DNA of 64,000 nt from Paractinoplanes toevensis (GCF_018332695.1 NZ_BOQN01000033.1:23961-87960); one strand, 5' to 3'; shown: positions 1 to 11,334, counted from the stretch's first letter. Made by a program: numbers and translations. The notes: generated by a model from the sequence alone, not told the origin.

Positions 1-2
1 CG

Positions 3-398
3 TACGAGACCGCCGTCGGTGACGACGAGATCCTGGTCGAGGTCCGGTTCCCGCGGCGCGGCGGCCACGGCAGCGCCTACGAGAAGGTCGAGCGCCGGGC
101 GGGGGACTGGGCCGTGGTGAGCGCCGGGGCAGCAGTGTGGATCACCGAGGGCAGGATCGTCGACGCGCGGGTCGGACTGGCGGCGGTGGGTCCGAATACC
201 ACGGGAATCCCTGAAATCTCGGACACCCTGCGCGGCAACGCGCCGAGCGAAGCTCTCTACGAACAGGCCGGTGCGATCGCCGCGCGCAGCTGCGATCCCA
301 GCACCGACCAGCGGGGGAGCGCCGACTACAAGCGGCACCTCGCCGACGAACTGACCCGGAGGACCCTGCGCAAGGCCGTCGAGCGGGCGAGGAGCTGA
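3..398 (+). CDS. coxM: Aerobic CO dehydrogenase medium (FAD) subunit, 3' part only
   Basis: This is the C-terminal 131 residues of a molybdenum-hydroxylase flavoprotein; the 5' half lies outside the window. The frame is open from base 3. The segment YEKVERRAGDWAVVSAGAAV and the terminal GSADYKRHLADELTRRTLRKA-like stretch are typical of the CO dehydrogenase FAD-subunit C-terminal domain. In the family this subunit (about 285 residues) passes electrons from the iron-sulphur subunit to quinone. It sits 4 bases before coxS, giving the M-S-L order of form I CO dehydrogenases. A GTG at 114 lies inside the domain and is not the start. Confidence 0.9.
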   Translation, partial: YETAVGDDEILVEVRFPRRGGHGSAYEKVERRAGDWAVVSAGAAVWITEGRIVDARVGLAAVGPNTTGIPEISDTLRGNAPSEALYEQAGAIAARSCDPSTDQRGSADYKRHLADELTRRTLRKAVERARS

Positions 399-402
399 AC
401 CC

Positions 403-872
403 ATGCAGGTCACGATGACCGTCAACGACGTCGAGGTCACCCGGGAGATCGAGGGGCGGCTGCTGCTCGTGCACTTCCTGCGGGACGTGCTGAGCCTGAC
501 CGGCACCCACTGGGGCTGCGACACCAGCAACTGCGGCACGTGTGTGGTGTGGCTGGACGGCGAGCCCGTCAAGTCCTGCACGGTGCTGGCCGCGATGGCC
601 GGGGGCCACGAGGTCCGTACCGTCGAAGGCCTGGCCAAGGGCGGTGAGCTCGACCCGATCCAGGAGGGTTTCATGCAGTGCCACGGTTTGCAGTGCGGTT
701 TCTGCACGCCGGGCATGCTGATGACCTGCCGCGCCCTGCTCGACAAGAATCCGGATCCCACCGACGGCGAGATCCGCGAAGCCATTTCCGGGCAGATCTG
801 CCGCTGCACGGGCTACGCGACAATTGTCCGAAGTGTGCGGTGGGCGGCCGTCCATGAAGCGGCGGTGACCCA

Positions 873-876
<4 letters not shown>
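403..876 (+). CDS. coxS: CO dehydrogenase small subunit, [2Fe-2S] protein
   Basis: A 157-residue two-cluster ferredoxin-like subunit carrying electrons from the molybdenum site to FAD. Cys39, Cys44, Cys47 and Cys59 (CDTSNCGTC...C) bind the plant-type cluster. Cys98, Cys101, Cys133 and Cys135 (CGFC...CRC) bind the second cluster in the four-helix domain. Length and spacing match the xanthine oxidase/CO dehydrogenase small-subunit family. The stop TGA at 874-876 overlaps the GTG start of coxL, so the subunits are translationally coupled. Confidence 0.95.
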
Positions 877-3265
<2,389 letters not shown>

Positions 3266-3266
<1 letters not shown>

Positions 3267-4396
3267 TGGCCACCGTCATCGCGTCGCGCGTGCACGAACT
3301 GACCGCCCAGCGGCGGCCGTTCGTGCACGCCACGGTGGTGCGCGCCCAGCAGCCGACGTCCGCGGTGCCCGGCGACGACGCGGTCATCCTGGACGACGGG
3401 TCCATCGAGGGCTTCGTCGGCGGGGTGTGCGCGGAGACATCGGTGCGGGCGGCGGCCCTCGACACGCTGCGCGACGGGAAGACGCTGCTGCTGCGGGTGC
3501 TGCCCGACGGCGCGGCGTCCTTCCCCGAGGCGCCGGGTGCGCTGGTCGTGGTCAACCCGTGCCTGTCCGGCGGGGCGATCGAGATCTTCCTGCGCCCGGT
3601 GCTGCCACGCCCCCTGCTCGGCGTGTCCGGCGCGGCCACGCCGATCGGCGCCGCGGTGGCGTCGCTGGCTTCCTTCCTAAATTTCGAAATCACCGACCCC
3701 ATGACGTACGCCGGTGCCGGCGCGGTCGTGGTAGCGGGCCTCGGCCGCGACGACGAGCAGGCCATCCGCGCCGCTCTGGACGCCGGTGTCCCCCTGATCG
3801 CCCTGGTGGCGAGCCACACCCGAAGCGCCGCGGTGCTGGATTCCCTGGGCCTGACCGACGAGGAGCGGGCCCGGGTGCGCCCGCACGCCGGCCTGGACAT
3901 CGGAGCCCGCACCCACCAGGAGATAGCCCTCTCCGTCCTGGCCGAGATAGTCAAAGAAATCCGCACCGCCCACGCAGCAGCGGAAGCATCGCCGCCGCCC
4001 GCGTCCGCGCCGGCTTCCGTGTCCGCGCCGGCTTCTGTGTCCGCGCCCGGTTCCGCGCCCGCCTCCGGTTCCGCGCCCGCCTCCGTCCTGGGTAGTCATG
4101 GCGGCCTTCTCGACATTTCGGATATTTCGGAAATGTCGCAGCGGGCGAGGAGAGCGACGGCAGGGGCGACCGCGAGTGCGGGCCTGACTGCCGGCGGGGG
4201 ATCAGCTGCGGATGAGCCACTTGCGGGTGGGTCGGCTGCGGGTGGGTCGGTGGGGGGTGCGGCTCGGACTGTGGTTGATCCGGTTTGTGGGATGCGGGTT
4301 GTCGTCGGGGATGACGTGCCGCATGCCGTTGTCGATGGGGTGGAGCACTGGTTCTGCTGTGTGCGGTGCCGGGACACCTTTGTGGCGGGGCGATGA
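3266..4396 (+). CDS. coxF: XdhC/CoxF-type maturation factor with C-terminal YHS domain
   Basis: A 376-residue protein starting on the ATG that overlaps the coxL stop. Residues 1-75 form an XdhC_CoxI domain (GSIEGFVGGVCAETSVR). Residues about 110-235 form the Rossmann-type XdhC C-terminal domain. A low-complexity Pro-Ala-Ser linker follows, and residues about 335-376 form a YHS metal-binding domain (DPVCGM ... CCVRC). XdhC-family proteins bind the molybdenum cofactor and help sulphurate and insert it; the YHS tail may handle the copper or another metal of the active site (inference). The linker DNA contains internal repeats and an AT-richer inverted repeat, listed separately. Confidence 0.88.
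4111..4138. repeat. Inverted repeat inside coxF linker
   Basis: Nine-base arms CGACATTTC and GAAATGTCG flank a 10-base spacer with an internal ATATTTCGG. The block is strikingly AT-rich for this cluster. It is read through in frame as DISDISEMS inside the low-complexity linker of the XdhC-YHS protein. Confidence 0.7.
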
Positions 4397-4965
4397 GCGT
4401 TACCGGGCTGGTGCTGGCGGCCGGTGGGTCGCTCCGCCTCGGGGAAGCCAAACAGCTGCTGCCCTACCGCGGGCGGACGTTGCTTGACGCGACGCTCGCC
4501 ATGGCTCGGCGCTGCGGGTTCGATCAGTTGCTGGTGACGCTGGGCGGGGCGGCGGAACGGGTGCGGGCCGCCGTGGATCTGGACGGCTTCGAGGTCGTCG
4601 ACAACCCGGAGTTCTCGTCGGGGTGCGGGTCGTCGATCCGTACCGCCGTACCGTTGGTGTCGTCGGAAGCGCTTGTTCTGCTGCTGGGTGACCAACCGGG
4701 GGTTTCGCCGGACGATGTCCGGCGGGTCGCGGCGGCGCCCACGCCGCTCGCGGTCTGTTCCTATGCCGACGGGCCGGGGCATCCGTTCCTGTTCCGGCGG
4801 GCCGTCTTTCCCGAGCTGGCGGAGCTGCACGGGGACAAAGCGGTCTGGAAGCTGCTGCACTCGGGGCGCTACCCGGTCACCCCGGTCGACTGTGCCGGGC
4901 GCGTTCCGGTCGATGTGGACACCCGGGACGACTATCGGCGGCTGCTCGCGGAGGAGTCCGCGTGA
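4393..4965 (+). CDS. MocA/MobA-like molybdenum cofactor nucleotidyltransferase
   Basis: A 190-residue NTP-transferase domain protein. The N-terminal LVLAAGGSLRLGEAKQLLPY is the nucleotide-binding signature of MobA/MocA enzymes, and the LLGDQPG segment is the metal-binding part. In CO dehydrogenase clusters this gene is thought to supply the cytosine dinucleotide form of the cofactor needed by CoxL. I chose ATG 4393, which overlaps the coxF stop, because it begins just before the signature. An in-frame upstream start at 4366 would run into coxF coding sequence. Confidence 0.87.
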   Translation: MSVTGLVLAAGGSLRLGEAKQLLPYRGRTLLDATLAMARRCGFDQLLVTLGGAAERVRAAVDLDGFEVVDNPEFSSGCGSSIRTAVPLVSSEALVLLLGDQPGVSPDDVRRVAAAPTPLAVCSYADGPGHPFLFRRAVFPELAELHGDKAVWKLLHSGRYPVTPVDCAGRVPVDVDTRDDYRRLLAEESA

Positions 4966-5822
4966 ACGATCCGCAAGAGGTTGCCCGGCGGCTTGATGCG
5001 GCCGACTACCTCGTCGACGACGGGCTGGCCATGGCCGTCTTCCTCGCGCTGCGGCTCGGTAAGCCGCTGCTGCTCGAAGGGGAACCCGGGGTCGGGAAGA
5101 CCGCGGCCGCCAAGGCACTCGCCCAGGCGCTGGGGACGACGCTGATCCGGCTGCAGTGCTACGAGGGGCTGACCGCGGGGGAGGCGCTCTACGAGTGGAA
5201 CTATCAGCGGCAGCTTCTCGCCATCCGGCTCGCCGAGGCACGGCACGAGCGGCTCGGCGACGATGATCTCTTCACCGCCGAGTTCCTGCAGGAAAGGGCC
5301 ATTCTCAAAGCCGTACGGTACGACGGGCCCACGCCGCCGGTGCTGCTCATCGACGAGATCGATCGGGCCGACGACGAGTTCGAGGCGCTGCTCTTCGAGT
5401 TCCTCGGGGAGGCGTCGGTGACCGTGCCGGAGTTGGGGACCTTCACCGCCGTACGGCCGCCGGTGGTGGTCCTGACCTCCAATCGCAGCCGTGACCTGCA
5501 CGATGCGCTGCGCCGCCGATGCCTTTACCACTGGATCGAGTTCCCGGCGGCGGGGCGGGCGGCCGAGATCGTCCGCCGGGCCGTGCCCGGGGCGAGTGCG
5601 CCGCTGATCGCGAGCGCCACCGAGTTCATCGGCCGGGTGCGCGCGCTCGACCTCGACAAGGCGCCCGGCCTCGCCGAAACCATCGACTGGGTGTCCGCGC
5701 TGGCCGCGCTCGGCGCCACCGAACTGGCCCCGGCCGAGGCCCTGCACACCCTCGGCACCATCGCGAAAACCCCCGACGACCGCCTCGTCGTCGCCGGCGC
5801 CGTCCACCAGGAGATCGCATGA
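4962..5822 (+). CDS. coxD: CoxD, MoxR-type AAA+ ATPase
   Basis: A 286-residue AAA+ ATPase. The Walker A motif is GEPGVGKT, with Lys46, and the Walker B motif is VLLIDEIDRADDE near residue 130. MoxR ATPases act as chaperones with VWA-domain partners. In Oligotropha (established knowledge) CoxD and CoxE are needed to build the Cu-S-Mo centre. The VWA partner coxE follows two genes downstream. The GTG start overlaps the previous stop and the stop overlaps the coxG ATG. Confidence 0.93.
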   Translation: MNDPQEVARRLDAADYLVDDGLAMAVFLALRLGKPLLLEGEPGVGKTAAAKALAQALGTTLIRLQCYEGLTAGEALYEWNYQRQLLAIRLAEARHERLGDDDLFTAEFLQERAILKAVRYDGPTPPVLLIDEIDRADDEFEALLFEFLGEASVTVPELGTFTAVRPPVVVLTSNRSRDLHDALRRRCLYHWIEFPAAGRAAEIVRRAVPGASAPLIASATEFIGRVRALDLDKAPGLAETIDWVSALAALGATELAPAEALHTLGTIAKTPDDRLVVAGAVHQEIA

Positions 5823-6871
5823 AGATCACGAACGAGTTCACCGTGCACACCCCGATCGACCGCGCCTGGCAGGTGCTGACCGACCTCTCCGGCATCGCGC
5901 CCTGCATGCCCGGGGCGCAGCTGACCGGCGTCGACGGCGACGTCTACCAGGGCAAGGTGAAGATCAAGGTCGGCCCGGTGATCTCCGAGTTCGCCGGGAC
6001 GGCCCGCTTCACCGAGAAGGACGATGCCGCCTATCGCGCGGTCATCGACGCGAAGGGCCGCGACGCCCGCTCCGCGGGAAATGCGTCGGCGCTGGTCACC
6101 GCGGTCCTGGTCCCGGCCGGCGAGAGTACGACGGTGAGCGTCGACACCGACCTGAAGATCAGCGGGAAGCTGGCCCAGTTCGGCAGCGGCATGATCAAGG
6201 AAGTCTCGGGAAAGCTGCTCGCCCAGTTCGTCGCCAACCTCGAAGCGAAGCTCGCCGCGGACGCCGAGCCGGCCGCCGCATCCGAGCCGGCCACCGACGC
6301 CGCGCCGGCCACGGCTTCGTCGGACGCCGCGCCGGCCACCGCTTCGTCGGCCGCCGTGGCCGCGGCCCCAGATACCGCAATCCCGTCGGCGTCGGTTTCC
6401 CCCGTGCCGACGCCGGCCCCGCCGGTGTCCTCGACGCCGGTGATACCCGCGGCGGATGCGCCGGCTTCGGCGCCCGCCGCGGGTTCGGTTCCCACCCCGA
6501 GGGCCCCGATCGACGCCGACGCGGGCCGGCCGGCCGCTTCGGCCACCGCCGCCGCGGGTGCGGTTCCCACTCCGGGCGCCGCGATCGACGCCGATCCCGC
6601 GCCCGAGCCGGTGGCCGCCATCGCGGACCCGGCGGCGTCGCCCGCCGCCGCTTTCCTCGCCGACGCCGACGCACACCGCGCGGCCGCGACGACCCCGCTC
6701 CGGCCCGCCGCGTCGGGGCCCGCCGCGTCGGTGACCGCCGTGTCCGAAGAGGCGGAGCCGCTGGATCTGCTCAGCCTGGCCGGCGGGTCGATCTACAAGC
6801 GAGTGGTTCCGCTGGTGGCGGGCGTGGTGGTGGCCGGCGCGGTGATCGCCTGGCTCGTTGCCCGCCGCTGA
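5819..6871 (+). CDS. coxG: CoxG, SRPBCC membrane-anchor protein of CO dehydrogenase
   Basis: A 350-residue protein. Residues 1-145 are a CoxG-type SRPBCC domain (FTVHTPIDRAWQVLTDL ... PCMPGA). A long Ala/Pro/Thr/Ser-rich linker covers about residues 150-320, and a C-terminal transmembrane helix (VPLVAGVVVAGAVIAWLV) is followed by ARR. CoxG ties CO dehydrogenase to the membrane and has been linked to delivery of electrons to menaquinone in mycobacteria. The start is the ATG overlapping the coxD stop; the frame stays open upstream only as a shadow of coxD. Its 3' end overlaps the likely coxE start. Confidence 0.92.
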   Translation: MKITNEFTVHTPIDRAWQVLTDLSGIAPCMPGAQLTGVDGDVYQGKVKIKVGPVISEFAGTARFTEKDDAAYRAVIDAKGRDARSAGNASALVTAVLVPAGESTTVSVDTDLKISGKLAQFGSGMIKEVSGKLLAQFVANLEAKLAADAEPAAASEPATDAAPATASSDAAPATASSAAVAAAPDTAIPSASVSPVPTPAPPVSSTPVIPAADAPASAPAAGSVPTPRAPIDADAGRPAASATAAAGAVPTPGAAIDADPAPEPVAAIADPAASPAAAFLADADAHRAAATTPLRPAASGPAASVTAVSEEAEPLDLLSLAGGSIYKRVVPLVAGVVVAGAVIAWLVARR

Positions 6872-8096
6872 GTCGGGACCGGTGCTGCTGCGTGGCATCG
6901 ACCGGGCCGCGTTCGCCGTGTCGTTCGCGAACCGGCTGCGCGGCGCGGGGGTGCTCGCGGGGCTGACGGAGATCGACGACCTGGTCCGGGCGCTGGGCGT
7001 CCATCCGCCGGATTCTCGCCGGGCGCTCTACTGGACGGCCCGGATCGCGCTCGTCCGGCGGGAGTCCGACCTGGTGGCGTTCGATCGGGTCTTCGAGGAC
7101 GTGTTCACCGACGCGGCGCCGCTGCCGCTGAACCGGTCCGCCGCGGGGCCGGCCGGGCACCGCGACGACGTCCACGTGCCGGTTCCGGCGGGTGGCGATG
7201 GGGTGGCCGGCGGCGGGTTGCCGTGGGCGACGCGGCCGCCGGTGGTGGCCGAGGCGGAAACCGGCGACGAGTCCGGCCTGTTTCTGCCGCAGTTGCGGCC
7301 GAGCGCGATCGAGGCGCTCGCCGACCGGCCGTTCGAGGAGCTCGATCCGGCCGAGACCGCGGCGCTCGGCGAGGTGCTGCGCCGGGAGTTGACCCGCTGG
7401 CCCACGCGGCGGACCCGGCGGCACGCGCCGGACTCCACCGGCCGCCGGATCGCCCTGCGTGCGACGATCTCCCGCGCTCGCCGCACCGCGTGGGAGCCGG
7501 TGACGATCGTCCGGGAACGGCCGCGGCGCCGCCCGCGCCGGGTGGTGATGCTGTGCGACGTGAGCGAGTCGATGCGCGCCCAGGCGACCGCCTACCTGCA
7601 CCTCATGCGGGCCTTTGCCACGGTGACGCCGGCCGAGGTCTTCGCGTTCGCCACCGGGCTGACCCGGCTGACACCCGCGCTGTCCCGCAGGTCCGCCGAG
7701 GACGCGATCGCCCAGGCGACGGCGGCGGTGACCGACCGTTTCGGCGGCACCCGGATCGCCACCAACGTGACCGCGCTGCTGCGGTCGCACCACGGCAACG
7801 CCGTCCGGGGCGCCCTCGTGGTGATCGCGTCGGACGGCTGGGACAGCGATCCGGCGGCGGAGCTGGCCGCGGCGATGGCCCGGTTGTCCCGCCGGGCGCA
7901 TGCCGTCCTGTGGCTGAACCCGCGGGCCGGTACGCCCGGCTTCACCCCGGCGGTCGCGGCGATGGCGGCGGCCCTGCCCTACTGCACCGGCCTGTTGCCG
8001 GCCGCCACTTTCCACGACCTGTTCGCGGCCGCCCGGGCCATGTCGTTCAGCTCCACAGGGTCACGTGGACCGATGGGCGGAAGTGGCTCACGTTGA
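6858..8096 (+). CDS. coxE: CoxE, VWA-domain protein
   Basis: A 412-residue CoxE-family protein with a C-terminal von Willebrand A domain. The MIDAS motif is DVSES beginning at Asp234. It partners CoxD (MoxR/VWA pair) in maturation of the active site. The start is uncertain: TTG 6858, overlapping coxG by 14 bases, or GTG 6882. The last 50 bases overlap the 3' end of the convergent LysR gene, so both proteins end in tails encoded on opposite strands of the same DNA. No terminator is visible between them. Confidence 0.88.
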   Translation: MPAAESGPVLLRGIDRAAFAVSFANRLRGAGVLAGLTEIDDLVRALGVHPPDSRRALYWTARIALVRRESDLVAFDRVFEDVFTDAAPLPLNRSAAGPAGHRDDVHVPVPAGGDGVAGGGLPWATRPPVVAEAETGDESGLFLPQLRPSAIEALADRPFEELDPAETAALGEVLRRELTRWPTRRTRRHAPDSTGRRIALRATISRARRTAWEPVTIVRERPRRRPRRVVMLCDVSESMRAQATAYLHLMRAFATVTPAEVFAFATGLTRLTPALSRRSAEDAIAQATAAVTDRFGGTRIATNVTALLRSHHGNAVRGALVVIASDGWDSDPAAELAAAMARLSRRAHAVLWLNPRAGTPGFTPAVAAMAAALPYCTGLLPAATFHDLFAAARAMSFSSTGSRGPMGGSGSR

Positions 8097-9000
8097 CGCC
8101 GGAGCCGCGCATCATCGCCTGGATCGCGCGGGGGGAGGCGGCGAAGCGGGCCAGCTCGGCGGCCGCCGACGGGGTGCCGCGGTCGGCCAGGGTCAGTGAG
8201 TGCCAGACCGCTTCCAGCGTGGCGTACGGGCCGGCCAGCTGCACCAACTGGCCGGTGCGGACGTCGGGTGCCACCGTGAAGGACAGGGCCGGGGCCACGC
8301 CCTTGCCGCGTTTCACCTCCTCCAGGGCGGCCGCGTGGCTCTGGAAGATCTGCTGGTTGCCCTCGGCGACGGCCAGGCGGCGCAGCAGCGCGGGGATGGC
8401 GCCCATGTCGACCGCCGCGGACGGGCCCAGCAGCCAGGTCTGGTCGCGCAGCTGGGCGGCCGACGCGCGGACGCCGGCCAGCGGGTGGTTGGCGCCGGCC
8501 ACCACGACCACCCGATAGTTCATCACCGGGCGGCACACCAGCCCGGTCTCGGCGGCCGGGCGGGGACCGATCGCGATGTCCACCGACCGGGTCAGCAGCT
8601 GGGCCTCGAACGACGCGGGGTGGTGCACGCTCAACTCGACGTCGAGGTCGTCGGCGCGGCCGGCGAACAGCTCGATCAGACCGGGGGCGGCGTGCTCGGC
8701 GAACAGACTGGAGGCCGCGACGCGCAGCAGGCGACGGCCGGTGCCGGCGGTGCTCACCTCGCGAACCGTGATGTCCTGCAGGCCGAGCATCTCGGCGGAC
8801 CGGCTGGCCAGGCGCAGGCCGCCGGGGGTGAAGGCCAGGCCGGCGGCGGTGCGGGTGAAGAGCTGGTCGCCGAGCTCCTTGCGGAGTTGTCCGATGTGCA
8901 GGGAGATGGCGGATTCGCTGACCGACAGCTCGGCGGCGGCCTGTTTCACCGAGCCGCGGCGCACCACGGCCGAGTAGGCGCGGAGCTGCGTGGGGGTCAT
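8047..9000 (-). CDS. LysR-family transcriptional regulator
   Basis: A 317-residue regulator. The N-terminal winged helix-turn-helix (residues 1-60) includes SVKQAAAELSVSESAISLHI. A periplasmic-binding-like effector domain covers about residues 90-300. The gene converges on the cox cluster with a 50-base 3' overlap, so it is a candidate CO dehydrogenase regulator, but position alone does not prove that. Its promoter must lie in the 58 bases between its start and the methyltransferase gene to the right. Confidence 0.9.
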   Translation of the reverse strand: MTPTQLRAYSAVVRRGSVKQAAAELSVSESAISLHIGQLRKELGDQLFTRTAAGLAFTPGGLRLASRSAEMLGLQDITVREVSTAGTGRRLLRVAASSLFAEHAAPGLIELFAGRADDLDVELSVHHPASFEAQLLTRSVDIAIGPRPAAETGLVCRPVMNYRVVVVAGANHPLAGVRASAAQLRDQTWLLGPSAAVDMGAIPALLRRLAVAEGNQQIFQSHAAALEEVKRGKGVAPALSFTVAPDVRTGQLVQLAGPYATLEAVWHSLTLADRGTPSAAAELARFAASPRAIQAMMRGSGVNVSHFRPSVHVTLWS

Positions 9001-9058
9001 AGCCCGAGCCTGCCATGTCGAGCCACGTCGAGCCCCCTATGCAGAGATGTGAAGGAGC

Positions 9059-9880
9059 TTAGGGTTTCCGGCCGACCGCCGCCAGGATGCCGATCAGGCG
9101 GGGGTCGGGCCGGTCGGCTCCCTCGCGGGGGCGCCACTCGGTGGCCAGGGCGACGCCGGGGTCGACCATCTCCAGGCCGTCGAAGAGGGCACCGAACTCG
9201 GCGTGGTCGCGGGGCCAGACGTCGCTGCGGCCGGCCGCCAGCATCTCGCGGTAGCGGGCCTGCTCGGCGGGGGTCATGAAGTCGGTGGTGAAGTGGGTGG
9301 CGGCCAGGTAGCTGCCGGCCGGCAGGGCGTCCAGCAGCTCGCGGACCAGTGGCTGCGCGGCGCCCGTGCCGGGGATGAAGTGCAGGATCGCGACCAGCAT
9401 GAGGGCGACCGGCTCGTCGAGCGCGAGGGTGGCCTTCAGGTCGGGGTCGCTGAGGATCGCGGACGGGTCGCGCAGGTCGGCTTCCAGGTAGGTGGTGCGG
9501 CCGGCCGGGGTGCTCTTCAGCAGGGCTTGCGCGTGGGTCATCACCATCGGGTCGTTGTCGACGTAGACCACCCGGCAGTCGGGGGCGACGCGCTGGGCCA
9601 CCTCGTGGGTGTTGTCGGCGGTGGGCAGGCCGGTGCCGATGTCGAGGAACTGCCGGATGCCGGCGTCGGCCGCCAGGTAGTGGACCATGCGACCGAGGAC
9701 GTCACGGTTGGCGCGCACACCCGTACGCATGCCGGGGAATTTCTTTTCGATCTCGTCGCCGGAGGCGCGATCGGCGGCGAAGTGATCTTTCCCGCCCAGC
9801 CAGTAGTTGTAGCGGCGGGCCGGGTGCGGCACCGAGCTGTCGATGGCCGGCCGTGATCCATCCCCGTGGGTCGAAGCCAT
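9059..9880 (-). CDS. SAM-dependent methyltransferase, DUF574 (PF04672) family
   Basis: A 273-residue protein with the family hallmark RRYNYWLGGKDHF near residue 25, the SAM-binding segment FLDIGTGLPT and the downstream VVYVDNDPMVM. The family is greatly expanded in actinomycetes and mostly uncharacterised; no substrate can be given. It follows gene debris and a hairpin at 9900-9938, which probably isolates it from upstream transcription. Confidence 0.88.
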   Translation of the reverse strand: MASTHGDGSRPAIDSSVPHPARRYNYWLGGKDHFAADRASGDEIEKKFPGMRTGVRANRDVLGRMVHYLAADAGIRQFLDIGTGLPTADNTHEVAQRVAPDCRVVYVDNDPMVMTHAQALLKSTPAGRTTYLEADLRDPSAILSDPDLKATLALDEPVALMLVAILHFIPGTGAAQPLVRELLDALPAGSYLAATHFTTDFMTPAEQARYREMLAAGRSDVWPRDHAEFGALFDGLEMVDPGVALATEWRPREGADRPDPRLIGILAAVGRKP

Positions 9881-9899
9881 GCCGACACCCTAATGGAAA

Positions 9900-9938
9900 C
9901 GCTCCCGGCCCGGTACACAGTGGACCGGGTCGGGAGCG
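9900..9938 (-). terminator. Strong hairpin downstream of broken minus-strand gene
   Basis: Two 15-base arms, CGCTCCCGGCCCGGT and ACCGGGTCGGGAGCG, pair with one mismatch around a 9-base loop. The hairpin starts 13 bases after the stop codon of the degraded minus-strand reading frame, which suggests it was that gene's terminator. Confidence 0.7.
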
Positions 9939-9950
9939 GACAGTAATCGA

Positions 9951-10080
9951 TCAGCTGACGGAGACGGGGGCCCACCGCAGCGGGGTGCCGCTGGTGACGA
10001 CCTTTCTCGCCGATCAGGTACTCGGCGTTGTTCGAGTCGATCTCCATGTCCCACGTGAAGCGGGAGTTCGATGAGCGCGT
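9951..10080 (-). pseudogene. 3' remnant of an unidentified gene, frameshifted
   Basis: On the minus strand a protein-like C-terminus reads FTWDMEIDSNNAEYLIGEK and, after a +1 shift at a run of A residues near 10009, continues VVTSGTPLRWAPVSVS to a TGA at 9951-9953. The frame is closed upstream of about 10090. I cannot name the family. It is probably the tail of a decayed, possibly secreted, protein. Confidence 0.45.
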
Positions 10081-10084
10081 CACC

Positions 10085-10310
10085 ATCCTGTGTCCGGGTC
10101 ATCGCCGTCACCGGCGGAGCCCGTACCTCGCTACCGGTCTACGACGCTGTCACGAAGACCTGGTCGAACCAGTCGACGAACTACGCGCCGCTGTTCGGCA
10201 AGTCCGGTTTCGACAACGTCTACAACAACTACACCGGGCGGATGATCGTCACCGACAACAAGCTGTTCGTCGGCACGATGGGGCCTTGGGCTGGGAACTC
10301 ATTCGCTCGA
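10085..10310 (+). pseudogene. Internal fragment of an unidentified protein
   Basis: The plus strand here encodes a protein-like stretch (VYDAVTKTWSNQSTNYAP, then FDNVYNNYTGRMIVTDNKLF) resembling one blade of a beta-propeller-type secreted protein. It has no sensible start, no signal sequence and no matching C-terminus before it runs into the next gene. Facing the minus-strand remnant, it makes 9940-10340 look like a junction left by deletion or rearrangement. Confidence 0.4.
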
Positions 10311-10366
10311 CGAAATCCTGCAAATAGGATTACCTATCCCGAACGTGGCATGTGGAGGATGGCAGG

Positions 10367-11284
10367 ATGCGACGGCTGGCCGTGTTCCTCCCGATTCTTC
10401 TTCTCCTGCTGACGGCCTGCTCGGGTCCGGACAAACCGAAGCCGAACCCCACCGGGGTTTCCGAGCACACCATCCGGGTGGGTGCGCTCGACCGCACGTA
10501 CCGCGTCTTCCGGCCGGCGATCCCGGCCGGAAAGGCGGCGGCCCTGGTGGTGGTCCTGCACGGGGCGGCCGGCACCGGCCGGCAGGCCGAGCAGTCGTAC
10601 GACTGGGACGACGAGGCGACCAGCGACGGTTTCGTGGCCGCATTCCCGGACGGGATCAAGCGCACCTGGAACGCCTCCCCGGACTGCTGCGGGGTGGCCG
10701 CCCGCGACCAGGTCGACGACGTCGCCTTCATCAAGGCGATGGTGGCCGAGATCGGCACGCGGGTGCCGATCGATCCGGCCCGGGTCTTCGCCACCGGCAT
10801 CTCCAACGGCGCCCTGCTCACCTACCGGCTGGCCTGCGAGACCACCCTGTTCGCGGCGATCGCCGCAGTGGCCGGCACGATGATCAACCCCTGCCCCGAT
10901 CCGCGCCCGCTCTCGGTTCTGGCCATTCACGGCAAAGAGGACCGGACCATTCCGTACGCCGGTGGGCCGGGCCGGCGCAACAACACCGGCAGCCGCCTCC
11001 CGGTGAAGATCGACGGCCCCGGAGTCGAGGCGCTTAACGCCACCTGGCGCACGGTCGACGGGTGTCCCGCACCGACCGTGACGGCCTCGGAGATGGTGAC
11101 CACCACGCTGGCCCGCTGCCCCGGCGGCCGGACGGTCGAGCTGATCGCCGTGACCGGAGCGGGCCACCAGTGGCCGGGTTCGCGCAACGCCGGCCCGATC
11201 GCCTCCCGCCTGATCCGGCTGGATCCGCCGTCGATGGTCCTGGACGCCACCGACACCATCTGGCAGTTCTTCACCAGAGCTTGA
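10367..11284 (+). CDS. Secreted lipoprotein esterase, PHB depolymerase/LpqC type
   Basis: A 305-residue lipoprotein with signal peptide and lipobox LLTAC. The alpha/beta-hydrolase body matches the polyhydroxybutyrate depolymerase/feruloyl esterase (LpqC) group. It has an LHGAAGTG oxyanion segment, nucleophile Ser146 in GISNG, the acid in HGKEDRTIPY and His in GAGHQWPGS. It probably cleaves esters outside the cell; the substrate is unknown. ATG 10367 is preferred over GTG 10352 because GGAGG (10354-10358) lies 8 bases before it. Confidence 0.85.
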   Translation: MRRLAVFLPILLLLLTACSGPDKPKPNPTGVSEHTIRVGALDRTYRVFRPAIPAGKAAALVVVLHGAAGTGRQAEQSYDWDDEATSDGFVAAFPDGIKRTWNASPDCCGVAARDQVDDVAFIKAMVAEIGTRVPIDPARVFATGISNGALLTYRLACETTLFAAIAAVAGTMINPCPDPRPLSVLAIHGKEDRTIPYAGGPGRRNNTGSRLPVKIDGPGVEALNATWRTVDGCPAPTVTASEMVTTTLARCPGGRTVELIAVTGAGHQWPGSRNAGPIASRLIRLDPPSMVLDATDTIWQFFTRA

Positions 11285-11334
11285 CGCAACCAAGTGGTTG
11301 CCATAGATTGAGTAGCAACCAATCGGTTGCTACT
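11281..11334 (+). promoter_or_regulatory. Promoter with two ArsR-type operators
   Basis: TTGACG (11281-11286) and TAGATT (11304-11309) are separated by exactly 17 bases, close to a housekeeping promoter. The spacer holds the palindrome CAACCA-AG-TGGTTG (11287-11300). A second perfect palindrome with 10-base arms AGTAGCAACC and GGTTGCTACT around AATC (11311-11334) covers the expected start point. The core CAACC/GGTTG is shared by both. The layout fits autorepression by the ArsR protein encoded downstream. Confidence 0.85.

Noticed and set aside
4003..4090. CRISPR-like or tandem repeat DNA in coxF
   Set aside because: The repetition is coding low complexity (Pro-Ala-Ser) in frame; there are no spacers and no cas genes.
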